Positions 24,884 to 33,662 of a stretch of 64,000 nt of DNA are shown here, piece by piece. The notes below the pieces were generated by a model that searched no databases, had not been told where the DNA came from, and saw nothing but the letters and a program-made list of their open reading frames with translations. Every line of letters starts with the position of its first letter. Within the stretch, counting starts at the first letter, position 1. The translations under genes were made by a program, and so were the position numbers. Source of the stretch: Sphingomonas natans (lineage in GTDB: Bacteria > Pseudomonadota > Alphaproteobacteria > Sphingomonadales > Sphingomonadaceae); the NCBI RefSeq assembly GCF_030546695.1, contig NZ_JAUOTP010000003.1, positions 1 through 64,000 on the forward strand, in the 5' to 3' direction.

Positions 24884-25777
24884 TCACGCGATGCCCGCGC
24901 CGCCGGTCACGCCATAGACCTCGCCCGTGATGTAGCTTCCCTCCTGTGACGCTAAAAGGACGTAGACTGGCGCGATCTCGACCGGCTGGCCAGGCCGGCC
25001 GAACGCGCTGGCCTCGCCGAACTTCGTGAGCTTCTCCTGCGTCTGGCCGCCGCTCGGCTGAAGCGCCGTCCAAAATGGGCCTGGCGCCACGGCGTTCACG
25101 CGGATGCCCTTCTCGATCATCTGCTTGGCGAGCGCCTTGCTGTAGGCGACGATGCCAGCCTTGGTCGTAGCGTAGTCGAGGAGAGACGCCGACGGATCGT
25201 AGGCCTGAACCGAGGCTGTCATGATGATCGATGCACCGGGCTTCAGATGCGGAACGGCCTCCTGCGTGATCCAGTGGAGCGCGTAGAGGTTCGTCTTCAT
25301 CGTCACGTCGAAGTCTGCCGAGCTGACCTGCGAGATGTCCTCGCGCGTCTGCTGATGGCCGGCGTTGATGACGAGAATGTCGAGCCCGCCAAGGTGCGCG
25401 ACGGCATCGGCCACAAGCGAGCGGCAAAAGCCCTCGTCCGTCACGTCACCGGGAAGTGCGACGGCCTTTCGCCCATCCGCCTCGATCAACGCCACGACGT
25501 CCTTGGCGTCGCGCTCTTCTGCAGGGAGGTAGACGATCGCGACGTCGGCGCCCTCCCGGGCGAATGCGATCGCGGCGGCTCGCCCGATCCCCGAGTCCGC
25601 ACCGGTGATCAGCGCTTTCCGACCAGTCAGCTTGCCCGACCCTCGATAGCTCTCCTCCCCGTGATCGGGCTTCGGGTCCATTTCGGCTGCGAGGCCGGGA
25701 GCAGGCTGCGGCTGCTTCGGGAAGGGCGGGCGGGGGTATTGGTCGCGCGGGTCCTGCATCGTAAGCCGGTCCGTCAT
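24884..25777 (-). CDS. SDR-family oxidoreductase (extended N-terminus)
   Basis: A 297-residue short-chain dehydrogenase/reductase. A ~50-residue Pro-rich leader ([15 protein letters not shown]) precedes the Rossmann fold with [11 protein letters not shown] (the TGxxxGIG motif), the NAGH motif, a Ser in MTASVQ, and the catalytic Tyr/Lys pair in [10 protein letters not shown]. This leader and core match the group of SDRs often annotated as general stress or glucose dehydrogenase-like proteins (YhdF/YdaD type). I chose ATG 25777 because a perfect AGGAGG (25787-25782) lies just upstream; the open frame extends far further but carries no protein-like sequence. Substrate unknown. Confidence 0.93.
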   Translation of the reverse strand: MTDRLTMQDPRDQYPRPPFPKQPQPAPGLAAEMDPKPDHGEESYRGSGKLTGRKALITGADSGIGRAAAIAFAREGADVAIVYLPAEERDAKDVVALIEADGRKAVALPGDVTDEGFCRSLVADAVAHLGGLDILVINAGHQQTREDISQVSSADFDVTMKTNLYALHWITQEAVPHLKPGASIIMTASVQAYDPSASLLDYATTKAGIVAYSKALAKQMIEKGIRVNAVAPGPFWTALQPSGGQTQEKLTKFGEASAFGRPGQPVEIAPVYVLLASQEGSYITGEVYGVTGGAGIA

Positions 25778-26389
25778 CGGTCCTCCTGAGGTCGTCCGGT
25801 TGGGTCTAGCGGTTGAACGCGCGGACCGGACAGCGGAGCCTTCATCAAATCGGCGCTTACGCGAATTGGCCCGCCAGCCCGACGAGGGGCGCGATGTCGC
25901 GCCAGTCGATACCCTCGATTTGTTCAGGCGCCGGAGCCTGCTCACTCTATGGCAACCGATCGCGCCTCGCCGCCTTCGCCTTGTACAAACGATGTCCGCC
26001 GGGCCATGATATCGGCCAAATCCTCGCCTGCCCTCCGACCGCGACGCCGAGACTGGCGGGCGTAGTCGGAGCCCACGGAGTTCGAGTTCTAAGGGAATTG
26101 GGCAGATCTCGTGCGATTCCCGCGCGTTCGACATCCGCATCAAGGCCGATCGCAATAAATCCATCACCGCCACGGCCGGCGAGCATGAGCCCGAGATCGG
26201 TAGTCCGCTTGTGCTGCCGTCTTTGCAGGCCACACCTCGCTTTGTGGCAGGCCAATTATCGCCGCTCGCATATGGGTGCGAGGACGGTTCCCGCGGCGCG
26301 CATGGTGTTTCGTAAAGGTCGGGCGCTGGCCATTTTTGGGTCAGCGGCGTAGGCTGATCCGGCGTTCCCCCAAAGTGTGACCCAATCCC
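25778..26389. other. Intergenic region, no supported gene
   Basis: About 610 bp between divergent genes, holding the promoters of the SDR and thioesterase genes. Open frames of 102-179 codons exist but lack start signals and motifs. No repeat or RNA gene was recognised. Confidence 0.45.
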
Positions 26390-26791
26390 ATGTCCAGTGC
26401 CGCCGACCGCATCTACGAGTTCCCGATCAGCATCTTGGCGGACGACATCGATTTCATGGGTCACGTGAACAACGCGGTTTATTTGAAGTGGGTGCAGGCA
26501 GCGGTCGTCGATTACTGGCAACGGGTCGCGCCCCCCGAGGCTGTGGCGTCGCACCTCTGGGTCGCCCTGAAACACGAGATCACTTATCGCCGGCCGGCGT
26601 TTCTAGATGATGGCCTCATCGCCGAGGTCGTTGCTGAGCGCGCGCAAGGCGCACGCACCTTCTTCACCACGCTCTTCAAGCGTGGCGAGGAGGTGCTGGC
26701 CGAGGTCAAGAGCAGCTGGTGCTGTCTCGATGCGGCGACCAAACGACCCGCCCGTCTGGCCAAGGACATTTTGGCCCTCTTCATAGCGTGA
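26390..26791 (+). CDS. Acyl-CoA thioesterase (4HBT hotdog fold)
   Basis: A 133-residue hotdog-fold protein. The core motif [18 protein letters not shown] holds the conserved Asp and HVNNA turn of 4-hydroxybenzoyl-CoA thioesterase-type enzymes. Then come [13 protein letters not shown] and a final strand [16 protein letters not shown]. It hydrolyses acyl-CoA or aryl-CoA thioesters in the cytoplasm. It is a stand-alone gene; the substrate cannot be deduced from its neighbours. Confidence 0.9.
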   Translation: MSSAADRIYEFPISILADDIDFMGHVNNAVYLKWVQAAVVDYWQRVAPPEAVASHLWVALKHEITYRRPAFLDDGLIAEVVAERAQGARTFFTTLFKRGEEVLAEVKSSWCCLDAATKRPARLAKDILALFIA

Positions 26792-27332
26792 ACGCCTGAG
26801 CCGGCCAAAAAAGGCGCGATACGCGCGCCCCTTCCGCCCCAATCCGCTCGCTCATATGATTCAGCCGCTCTTGATCCATGTTGTCTGCCCTGCGGACGAT
26901 CGTGGTTACGGTAGGCGACTGCCATAAAGGATGCTCGACCGTGACCATGGGGCCGAGGCATCGGAAAATATGCTGGATTCTGCTAGCTTGCATTGTCCTT
27001 GCCGCGGCCGCGCTGATCGGCCTGGGGTTCTACACGATCATTGGGCAACCAGCGGCGATCCGGGGAGCGGCCGGACCTTTGTATCAAAGTTCACCAGGGC
27101 GGGACCCTCCACCCTTGATGATGCGGCCAAACAAGACGCCTTGATGTCGAGCCTTTGTGACTCGCGGGGGCCAATGCGGCCTGAAGCGATCAACAGCCCT
27201 GCTACGACCATGGCGGATGTACGGCTCCGACAGTCTTAAATGCGTCAAGCCATCCTCGCCAACACTTGGCAGGCCGGTCGTTCAAAAAAAGTCGAACATG
27301 GATCCTGACTTGCGGCCCGGGATCTGGGCTTG
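26792..27332. other. Intergenic region with a possible one-helix peptide
   Basis: About 540 bp between convergent units. From ATG 26946 a frame reads MGPRHRKICWILLACIVLAA and continues into a hydrophobic segment ending FYTIIGQP, which would be a single membrane helix. The remainder is low-information and no ribosome-binding site is clear. I do not call it a gene. Nothing else was recognised. Confidence 0.35.
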
Positions 27333-28340
27333 TCAAGACGACAGGCGATCGCGCTCCATTCGGACATGCACGATGAGGCCGCTCTCTGACCAGTCGTAAT
27401 CGATGGTGCCGCCCAGCTGGGCAGCGACACTGCGGCGGACCAGTTTGCTGCCGTAGCCGGCGCCTGCTTCGGGCTTGGTGACGGCGGGCCCTCCTCGCTC
27501 GAGCCATGTCAGCACGATGTGAGCTCCCTCCGTCTGGCCGGATACGTCAAGCGTTCCAGTTTGCGCCGATAGAGCGCCATATTTCATGGAATTTGTAGCC
27601 AGTTCGTGAATCACAAGGGCGAGCCCGGTCGCCGCGTTCTCTCCGACGCCCATCCGTTCGACTGCCACGCGAACGCGGCCCTTAAATGCCCCCAGATCAT
27701 CGTAGGGTGCCAGCAAGACCGAGATCAAATCGCCCAACAACGCCGCGTGTCCTTGGCCGTTCGGTAGCGGGCGGACGAGATCGTGCGCACGCCCGAGCGC
27801 GGTCAGCCGCTCGGTCAACCGATGCGCCATCTCCTCCTTGCTGGTCGTCGACTGCGACGTGATCGCCGTGAGTGCCGACGCTATCGTAAGCAGGTTCTTG
27901 ACCCGGTGGCTCATCTCGCCTGCGAGAAGCTCGTTGCTCTCCTCCGCCTGCTTCCGACCAGTCACGTCGAGGAATATACCAAACATGGTGCGGCCGACGA
28001 TCCCGACGTCCTCGCCCTGTCCGCGCGCCGCGATCCATCGGATCTCCCCGCCCACCAGAATGCGGAAGTCGGTCTCGTAGCGCCCGAGAACCGCCCTCGT
28101 GGCGGCAAAGGCGGCGCGAACGCGATCGCGGTCCGCGGGATGGATGTGCGCCGAGAGCTCCTCGAACGTGACCGCATCGCTCCACGGCAAGCCCCAAAGC
28201 TCGAAGCCGCGTTCGTCCATGGTGAACAGATCAGTGTCGACGTTCCAAGCCCAAAGGGCCACGCCTGCCGCCGTCACGGCAAGGCGCAGATGCTCCGGCT
28301 GCCAAGTGTGCGCGATCGGCATTTCGGGAACCACGGCCAT
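27333..28340 (-). CDS. PAS-domain HWE-family sensor histidine kinase
   Basis: A 335-residue soluble kinase. A PAS domain (~18-130) with the HPADRDRVRAAF motif typical of PAS_3 is followed by the HWE dimerisation region with His145 in GEMSHRVKNLLT. The ATPase domain has VIHELATNSMKYGAL and the WLERGGP motif whose Trp-Glu gives the family its name. It phosphorylates receivers in response to an unknown PAS-sensed cue. No response regulator is adjacent; the lone receiver at 12426-12803 is a candidate partner. The PAS core lacks the GRNCRFLQ cysteine motif of LOV domains, so it is not an evident photoreceptor. Confidence 0.93.
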   Translation of the reverse strand: MAVVPEMPIAHTWQPEHLRLAVTAAGVALWAWNVDTDLFTMDERGFELWGLPWSDAVTFEELSAHIHPADRDRVRAAFAATRAVLGRYETDFRILVGGEIRWIAARGQGEDVGIVGRTMFGIFLDVTGRKQAEESNELLAGEMSHRVKNLLTIASALTAITSQSTTSKEEMAHRLTERLTALGRAHDLVRPLPNGQGHAALLGDLISVLLAPYDDLGAFKGRVRVAVERMGVGENAATGLALVIHELATNSMKYGALSAQTGTLDVSGQTEGAHIVLTWLERGGPAVTKPEAGAGYGSKLVRRSVAAQLGGTIDYDWSESGLIVHVRMERDRLSS

Positions 28341-28580
28341 TACCCTTTTCGGTAAGCGTGCTTCCTACGACGCATAGGTCCACAAACGCGCCGACATTAT
28401 CTATGTGTCTGAGCTACTTGTATAGCTTGCACAATGAAAGAGCCGCGCATGCGAACGTGAACGGCGTTGGAGGGTCTGCGCGGCACCGCTTGTTAAACCT
28501 CGCGACGGCTGCGCTGACGATGCGAATTGGATTGGATCATTCTTGTCGTCCGCCACTAGGTCACGGTTGCGCGCTAGGTT

Positions 28581-30581
28581 TTAACCGTCGGTCCTGAGGG
28601 TCAACAGCCGGGACAAGACGCGTTCAAGGCCCTCTGCCGAATATGGCTTTTGCAGAAGCTCGAAACCGTGGCTCCCCTCCTGGGCGAGGATGTGGCTGTA
28701 ACCGCTGGTCAGCACGATCGGCATCGCGGGATATTCCGCACGCACCCTTTGTGCCAGCTCGATGCCGGTCATTCCGGGCATGACGATGTCGGAGAAGATG
28801 GCATCGATGCTCCCGGCCCGATCCCCCAGGATTTCGAGAGCGGCACGCGCATTCGGTGCGAGCAGTGCCGAATAGCCGAGATCTTCGACGAGATCCGTCG
28901 CGAACCGGCCGACCATCTCATTGTCTTCGACGATCAGTATGAGACCATGACCTTCGCCGGGAGCGGCCGCGGGCTGGATCTCAGCGGCTGTGACGCTTTC
29001 AACCTGCTTGCCCGTAGTTGGTAGATAGAGCGTGAATATGGCTCCGCCCTCGCTGCGGTTAGCCACACCAATGTCGCCGCCGGACTGCTTGCAGAATCCG
29101 TGCACCTGACTGAGCCCGAGACCGGTGCCCTGTCCCACACCCTTCGTCGTGTAAAATGGCTCGAAGATCTGGGCGAGGCTGCCGTCGGGAATGCCGGGTC
29201 CAGAGTCGCATATCGCAACCGCGACAAACTCGCCGGTGCGCGGACCATGCGCGCGGATCGTGGGTATGACGTCTGTCTTGCCGATCGCGATGCTCAATCG
29301 ACCACTTCCACCCATCGCATCGCGCGCGTTGACGACCAGGTTGAGAATCGCCGTGTCGAACTGACTGGGATCGGCCAACAGCAGGCAAGGCGGCTGCTCC
29401 ACATCGAAGTCATACGAGACCCGACTACCAAGGGTTGCCATTAGGAGCGGCTCCATAGCGCGAACGGCCGCGACGGCGTCGAATACGACCGGCTTGAGCG
29501 GTTGTCGGCGCGCGAATGCGAGCAGTTGCGCCGTCAGCGCCGCGGCGCGGTCGGCCGTATCCGAGATCGCGTCGAGATAGCGGGCGCGTCGATCTTCCGC
29601 GAGGTTCGGCTTCCTCAGCAGCTCGGCGCTTCCACGGATGACCGTGAGGAGATTGTTGAAGTCGTGCGCGACGCCCCCGGTGAGCAGTCCGACCGCTTCC
29701 ATCTTTTGCGCGTGGCGAAGCGCTTCCTCCGCCTTCATCCGGTCGTCCATCTCGGCCTGCAGGCTTTCGATCGCAGACGCGAGGTCCTCCGTCCCCTGAG
29801 TGACTCTATGCTCTAGGGCAACGGTCAGGCGCTCCAGCGCCGTCCGCGCGCGCGCTTCGTTGTCGACATCCAGGCAGGTGCCCATCCAACGCGTAATGTG
29901 GCCGTCGTCATCCCGGTCCGGAAGGGCGCGACACATGAAGGAGCGATATAGCCCATCCTTGGCGCGGAAGCGCAGTCGCACGCTGTAGGGGCTGCCATCC
30001 AATATTGACTGGCGCCACCGATCCGACGTCACCTGCCGATCATCTTCGTGCACGGCCTCGAGCCAGTGATCACCGTTCAGTTCCATGTCGCTACGGCCGG
30101 TGAAGGTCCGGAACAGCTCGTTGGTCTCGGTGAGATGTCCATCGCCGTCCGCGATAAACAAAAATCCTGGAATGGCTGCCGTAAGCGCGTTGTAACGCTG
30201 CTCGGTTGCGCGCTCCTGGGTGCGATCGCGCATGATCTTGGCGAAGCCGTCAAACTGTCCGTCCGTCCCCAGCAATCGCATCATCAGCCCGGATCCCCAG
30301 AAACGGGTCCCGTCCTTCCTTACATGCCAGCGTTCGTTCAATGCCCGGCCATCGAGCCGGGCGCGCGCCATCTCACTGGCGGGAACGCCGACTTCTCGGT
30401 CCTCCGGGGTGAAGATCTGGTCCGCGTTGGCACCGATCATCTCATGCCGCTGCCAGCCTAGAAGATTCTCGGCGCCCGGGCTCCAGCTTGTGATGAATCC
30501 GTCCCGATCCTGACTGATGATCGCGAAGTCGGTCGCGCTCGCGAGGATGCGGCTCTCCAGCTGGTCCGACTGCATTCCCAC
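28581..30581 (-). CDS. Hybrid sensor histidine kinase (PAS-PAS-HisKA-HATPase-REC)
   Basis: A 666-residue soluble hybrid kinase. PAS 1 (~8-122) contains FAIISQDRDGFITSW and the HEMIGANADQIF helix; PAS 2 (~128-245) follows, then a coiled coil. HisKA has His306 in GGVAHDFNNLL, HATPase has LNLVVNARDAM, CDSGPGI and GTGLGLSQVHG, and the C-terminal receiver has FSDIVMPGM and the Lys in LLQKPY. Its layout parallels the 872-residue kinase at 651-3269. It probably feeds a phosphorelay. It lies ~240 bp from the HWE kinase on the same strand. Confidence 0.93.
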   Translation of the reverse strand: MGMQSDQLESRILASATDFAIISQDRDGFITSWSPGAENLLGWQRHEMIGANADQIFTPEDREVGVPASEMARARLDGRALNERWHVRKDGTRFWGSGLMMRLLGTDGQFDGFAKIMRDRTQERATEQRYNALTAAIPGFLFIADGDGHLTETNELFRTFTGRSDMELNGDHWLEAVHEDDRQVTSDRWRQSILDGSPYSVRLRFRAKDGLYRSFMCRALPDRDDDGHITRWMGTCLDVDNEARARTALERLTVALEHRVTQGTEDLASAIESLQAEMDDRMKAEEALRHAQKMEAVGLLTGGVAHDFNNLLTVIRGSAELLRKPNLAEDRRARYLDAISDTADRAAALTAQLLAFARRQPLKPVVFDAVAAVRAMEPLLMATLGSRVSYDFDVEQPPCLLLADPSQFDTAILNLVVNARDAMGGSGRLSIAIGKTDVIPTIRAHGPRTGEFVAVAICDSGPGIPDGSLAQIFEPFYTTKGVGQGTGLGLSQVHGFCKQSGGDIGVANRSEGGAIFTLYLPTTGKQVESVTAAEIQPAAAPGEGHGLILIVEDNEMVGRFATDLVEDLGYSALLAPNARAALEILGDRAGSIDAIFSDIVMPGMTGIELAQRVRAEYPAMPIVLTSGYSHILAQEGSHGFELLQKPYSAEGLERVLSRLLTLRTDG

Positions 30582-30800
30582 CGTCTCATCCCCTCGCTGC
30601 GTTCGGCGCTATATTATCGGGCTAGTTCGGTCGTAACGCTGCACGGAGCCTATCGGCCGCGTTCCGTTCACGCGAACGTCTGAATTCAGCCGAAACTTCT
30701 GGCCCGCAGGGGCGTCAGGTGTGGCGCTGCCTCGCCGCGGCCGCATCCTTCGGATCGTCGATATGTTTAGCAGCCAGCCATCTGATCTACCGTCATAAGT

Positions 30801-30905
30801 ATGGACCGCGAGACGGCCATGCGTGGGCTCGTCCCCGGCATTGAGGCGCTCGAGCTCCGCGCATCGGCGATGGACCCGAAGCGATACACCGCGCTCGATA
30901 GGTAA
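30801..30905 (+). CDS. Possible 34-residue peptide followed by a hairpin
   Basis: ATG 30801 opens 34 codons (MDRETAMRGLVPGIEALELR, ending KRYTALDR) and stops at TAA 30903-30905, exactly where a strong hairpin begins. The composition is protein-like, but no ribosome-binding site is evident and no family is known to me. The stop-hairpin juxtaposition is the main support. It could equally be the last part of a decayed gene. Confidence 0.3.
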   Translation: MDRETAMRGLVPGIEALELRASAMDPKRYTALDR

Positions 30906-30938
30906 GGAGCACGACGGTATTCGGCCCGCCGTGCTCCT
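30905..30938. terminator. Strong hairpin, terminator-like
   Basis: AGGAGCACG at 30905-30913 pairs perfectly with CGTGCTCCT at 30930-30938. After one mismatch the stem extends by three further G-C pairs around a small loop. The 3' side is followed by GTAAAA rather than a T tract on the plus strand. On the minus strand the hairpin is followed by TTAC. Best read as a transcription terminator or a barrier between the two flanking regions. Confidence 0.5.
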
Positions 30939-30944
30939 GTAAAA

Positions 30945-30984
30945 GCCCGCCGGCTTGGCATGGGGACCAAATGCGCCGGCGGGC
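30945..30984. repeat. Second tandem hairpin (10-bp perfect stem)
   Basis: GCCCGCCGGC (30945-30954) and GCCGGCGGGC (30975-30984) form a perfect inverted repeat around a 20-base spacer that can itself pair (GCAT/ATGC). It begins only six bases after the previous hairpin, making a tandem pair. Confidence 0.55.
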
Positions 30985-31294
30985 AGAGCGGCCTCACCCC
31001 GCCGCTCCGAATCGGCGTTGCCAATCCGACCGTGAAAGTATCGTGATTCTGCGGAATTGCCCGCCGGCCCGTTTGATCAGGCCAGCTGGCTCCGAAGCAT
31101 ATCTCGAGCGCGTTCTCGACGAGGCGGATCGCCTCAGAGCTTGGTCGACGGGCCAACTGCAAATCTTGCTCAGTAGATTTTGAAGGCCGGCGAGGAGCGC
31201 GATCGAACTCAGACCCGACGCAGGATCCCCGGATGTGAGCGGCGTCCACACCGAGTGAACACGCCAACATGCGATATTATTCTTGGCCCAATGC
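30985..31294. other. Intergenic region
   Basis: About 310 bp. A long minus-strand frame crossing it is Ser/Arg-rich and motif-free. Nothing else recognised. Confidence 0.4.
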
Positions 31295-31420
31295 ATGGAA
31301 GCCGATCCTTCGATCCTCGATGAGGGGGACTTCCGGATCGAAGTGACCGACGAACGTGATCTATTGCTCGTGACTATAGTTCCGCTATTAATTAACGCGC
31401 CGGCGAGCGGAATGGTTTGA
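31295..31420 (+). CDS. Possible 41-residue peptide
   Basis: ATG 31295 gives MEADPSILDEGDFRIEVTDE followed by a hydrophobic strand DLLLVTIVPLL and stops at TGA 31418-31420. The alternation of acidic and aliphatic residues looks protein-like and unlike the surrounding chance frames. There is no visible Shine-Dalgarno motif. It may be a real short protein or the tail of a lost larger gene. Confidence 0.35.
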   Translation: MEADPSILDEGDFRIEVTDERDLLLVTIVPLLINAPASGMV

Positions 31421-31673
31421 ATCCCTTCCTCAAGCAAGCATCGCGGGCGTGATACATCCGAGGGCGATGTTCATGATCCTTGCGCCAGAGGATTACGAGC
31501 GTTGGAACTCTTCGCTGAAATTCGGCTCGGCGTTCAGCTCTTCGATCTTCGACATCGCCAATCCCCGGTTTCAGCGCGCCGAAGATGGGTTGCCGGCAAT
31601 TTGGACAAAAGATGGGCCTCAGCGTCGCATCCGATTGAGCATCTATGCGTTCCCGCACCCTAGGAGACGGTGG

Positions 31674-31889
31674 ATGAAGCGAACCGAGGCGCACAATACG
31701 CCGAGCGACGTCAGTGCCGAGGCTGGCGAAGTGCTCGTGGAAGGGCCGGATGGCATCATGATCTCGTTCACTCCCGAGGCTGCCGCTGAGACCGGGCATC
31801 GGCTACAGGGCGGTGCGGGCAAGGCCGTGGATCAACGAGCCGGCAAGCGTCCTCCCTTCGACGTCAGCGCGGGGAACCCCCATGGCTAA
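31674..31889 (+). CDS. Small hypothetical protein (71 residues)
   Basis: ATG 31674 is preceded at about eight bases by TAGGAG (31661-31666). The protein contains EVLVEGPDGIMISFTPEAAA and ETGHRLQGGAGKA, a pattern I associate with short uncharacterised sphingomonad proteins. The in-frame extension upstream to 31449 is possible but has no ribosome-binding site. Its last bases overlap the next small gene by 8 bp, which supports both as a co-translated pair. Function unknown. Confidence 0.6.
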   Translation: MKRTEAHNTPSDVSAEAGEVLVEGPDGIMISFTPEAAAETGHRLQGGAGKAVDQRAGKRPPFDVSAGNPHG

Positions 31890-32109
31890 TGATCCCCGAT
31901 CAGCTTTCGGACGTGGGGAAGACGACGGAGCATTCATGCTTCGACGGGCCGACGAGGAGCGACAGAAGGTCGCGGAGACGTCGTGTATGGTGCGATCAGT
32001 CCATGAAGAGCTTCTGGAAACCTACGAGGCGCACGCAGCGGAGGCCGCCGGGCAATCTGAGGCAATCAACGCCCTGCTGGACACCATTGATGGTTTAACC
32101 GCGCCCTAG
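31882..32109 (+). CDS. Small acidic helical protein (75 residues)
   Basis: ATG 31882 begins MANDPRSAFGRGEDDGAFML and continues as charged helix (RRADEERQKVAETS, HEELLETYEAHAAEAA) to TAG 32107-32109. It overlaps the preceding gene by 8 bp and meets the convergent Crp/Fnr gene with a 4-bp overlap of ends. High Glu/Ala content suggests a soluble helical bundle. The family is not recognised. Confidence 0.55.
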   Translation: MANDPRSAFGRGEDDGAFMLRRADEERQKVAETSCMVRSVHEELLETYEAHAAEAAGQSEAINALLDTIDGLTAP

Positions 32110-32852
32110 ACGAGCAACACGCGCGCATTCGTTTCCAGATATGCTGGTTTGAAACCAGCCGTGCGCTGGATTGCAATCCAGTCACCGATGCTTAGCCGGC
32201 CTTTCCTGCGGACGATCAGTCCCTGCTCAGCCAGATCGCCGATGATCCTGTTAAGATGGACCGGCGTAAGCCCGGTCGCATGTGCGATCTCGACTTGCGT
32301 CATTGGAAACTCGAATGCCGCCGGTGATCCGAGCCCTGCCATGCTTGCGCGCACCGTGAACTCGCAAAGCATGTGAGCCACTCTGCTCTTTGCGTTGCGG
32401 CGCGCAACATTGAGCAGCCACTGTCGATAAATCGCGGCATCCAACAAGGAACTGCACCAAAACGCTTCGGCGAGCCCGGGGCGGGATAACGTGACGCTGC
32501 GTAGATCCTCCCTCGCCACGCGAGCCACGACCACGTTGGTCACTGTATGGAGGTTGTGATCTGAGGGTCGGAAGAACACATGCTCAATATCAAGCAGATC
32601 GCCCGGCATGTGAAATGAGACAATCTGGCGGGACCCGTTAAGAGCCGTTTTGCCCTTAGCGACATAGCCATCGAGCAAAACGGAACATAGCGCGGCGTGC
32701 TCGCCCTCCCGGATCAGAATCGAACGAGCCACTTTGCTCTCGATCGACCATGGCAGACCACGGATCGTCGCTTCGTCGGCTTCCGATAGCGCGCAGACGC
32801 GATTGAGCTTTCGAAGGAGCGCCGCGAACGCATCAAGTTCGGCACCGTCCAC
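32106..32852 (-). CDS. Crp/Fnr-family transcription regulator
   Basis: About 248 residues from GTG 32852. The cyclic-nucleotide-like sensor domain shows ILIREGEHAALCSVLLDGYVA and IVSFHMPGDLLDIEHVF. The C-terminal winged helix has MTQVEIAHATGLTPVHLNRII as recognition region and LIVRRKGRLSIGDW as wing. There is no N-terminal four-cysteine cluster as in classical Fnr, so it is not obviously oxygen-sensing through Fe-S. The frame is open to 33020, but the upstream residues are unlike the family, and an FNR-type box at 32874-32887 lies inside that extension. Both favour a start at GTG 32852 (or GTG 32867). The box suggests self-regulation. Confidence 0.88.
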   Translation of the reverse strand: MDGAELDAFAALLRKLNRVCALSEADEATIRGLPWSIESKVARSILIREGEHAALCSVLLDGYVAKGKTALNGSRQIVSFHMPGDLLDIEHVFFRPSDHNLHTVTNVVVARVAREDLRSVTLSRPGLAEAFWCSSLLDAAIYRQWLLNVARRNAKSRVAHMLCEFTVRASMAGLGSPAAFEFPMTQVEIAHATGLTPVHLNRIIGDLAEQGLIVRRKGRLSIGDWIAIQRTAGFKPAYLETNARVLLV

Positions 32853-32873
32853 GTCGCATCTTAACACCGCTAC

Positions 32874-32887
32874 GTGATTTAAATCAA
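32874..32887. promoter_or_regulatory. FNR/FixK-like operator at the Crp/Fnr gene start
   Basis: GTGATTTAAATCAA matches the palindrome TTGAT-N4-ATCAA at nine of ten positions. It lies ~22 bp upstream of the chosen regulator start (GTG 32852), a position suited to autoregulation or control by another Fnr/FixK protein. Confidence 0.6.
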
Positions 32888-33535
32888 TTTCTCGAAGGGA
32901 GTGCCTCAGGGGGGCTGATCTGCCCAAGGCCGACGCGCTTCCGGATGTGCAAGGCTTACAGGCGCCGGCATAAACGACGACGATCAGGAAAGCAGCCGGA
33001 TGAGCAGCGACGACCCCCAATCTTGGTCAGGCCGGCGTTTGTGTCATAATGTTGCTGTCTGAGGGGCGCGGCACGGCAGGGGAGTGCGCCCGTTCACTAC
33101 CGATGTCATCCTCACCGATCCGCGGATAGGGCTTGAGCGCGAAACGTTGACTGGCAGCGTCGAGACGAGAGCGACGAGGTCATGACTGTTCATTCAGCGA
33201 GCCGAGCACCGGGATACGCATGCCATTCACGCGAAGCTTGATATGAGCTGCTCAAGGCGGACGATAGCCCGCGGACCGATCTCAAGGACGTCGACGGCGG
33301 GCCCGAGGAGACCGAGGCAGCGCGAGAACGTCAGTGATTGCTGCATATGCCGCCTGCGTGCCTGCCGTGCGCGTCGCTTGGCTCTAGGAGGCCAGATGCA
33401 GATCGGAGCAGCGTCCGACGAACGCCTGCGACCGTACTATGGCAGCATCTCGATCAAGCACCGGCGCGCACGTTATTCGTTGGGCCTGACCGACGACTCC
33501 GCTCGTTGAACTGCGACTTATCCCGGAGGCCCACC
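32888..33535. other. Intergenic region with a stop-interrupted short frame
   Basis: About 650 bp. From ATG 33182 a short frame reads MTVHSASRAPGYACHSREA, meets TGA, and continues in the same frame with YELLKADDSPRTDLKDVDGG to a stop near 33336. The second part looks protein-like, so it may be a small gene broken by a stop codon. Nothing else supported. Confidence 0.35.
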
Positions 33536-33658
33536 ATGATTCCCGACCCGAAAAACGACGCACCGTCCGAGCCGACCAGCGAAGAGCAAGATAAGGACGC
33601 CTTGGAGAAGGCGCAGGAAGAGGCGGCCGAAGAGCGCAAGGAGGGCGGCTATCAGTGA
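33536..33658 (+). CDS. 40-residue acidic protein
   Basis: ATG 33536, preceded by CGGAGG (33524-33529), encodes a 40-residue peptide: [20 protein letters not shown], then [18 protein letters not shown]. It is acidic, highly charged and probably disordered or a single helix. The strong ribosome-binding site and the location 4 bp before the flavoprotein gene argue that it is real and co-transcribed. No function is known. Confidence 0.7.
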   Translation: MIPDPKNDAPSEPTSEEQDKDALEKAQEEAAEERKEGGYQ

Positions 33659-33662
33659 CGTC

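Noticed and set aside
25813-26352. 179-codon plus-strand frame between SDR and thioesterase genes
   Set aside because: Low-complexity Ser/Arg/Pro composition and no start signal; nothing recognisable.
26946-27144. Single-helix membrane peptide frame
   Set aside because: Only one hydrophobic stretch supports it; no ribosome-binding site and the tail is uninformative, so it is mentioned only in the intergenic entry.
30767-31270. 167-codon minus-strand frame across the tandem hairpins
   Set aside because: Runs through two strong inverted repeats and has no protein-like features.
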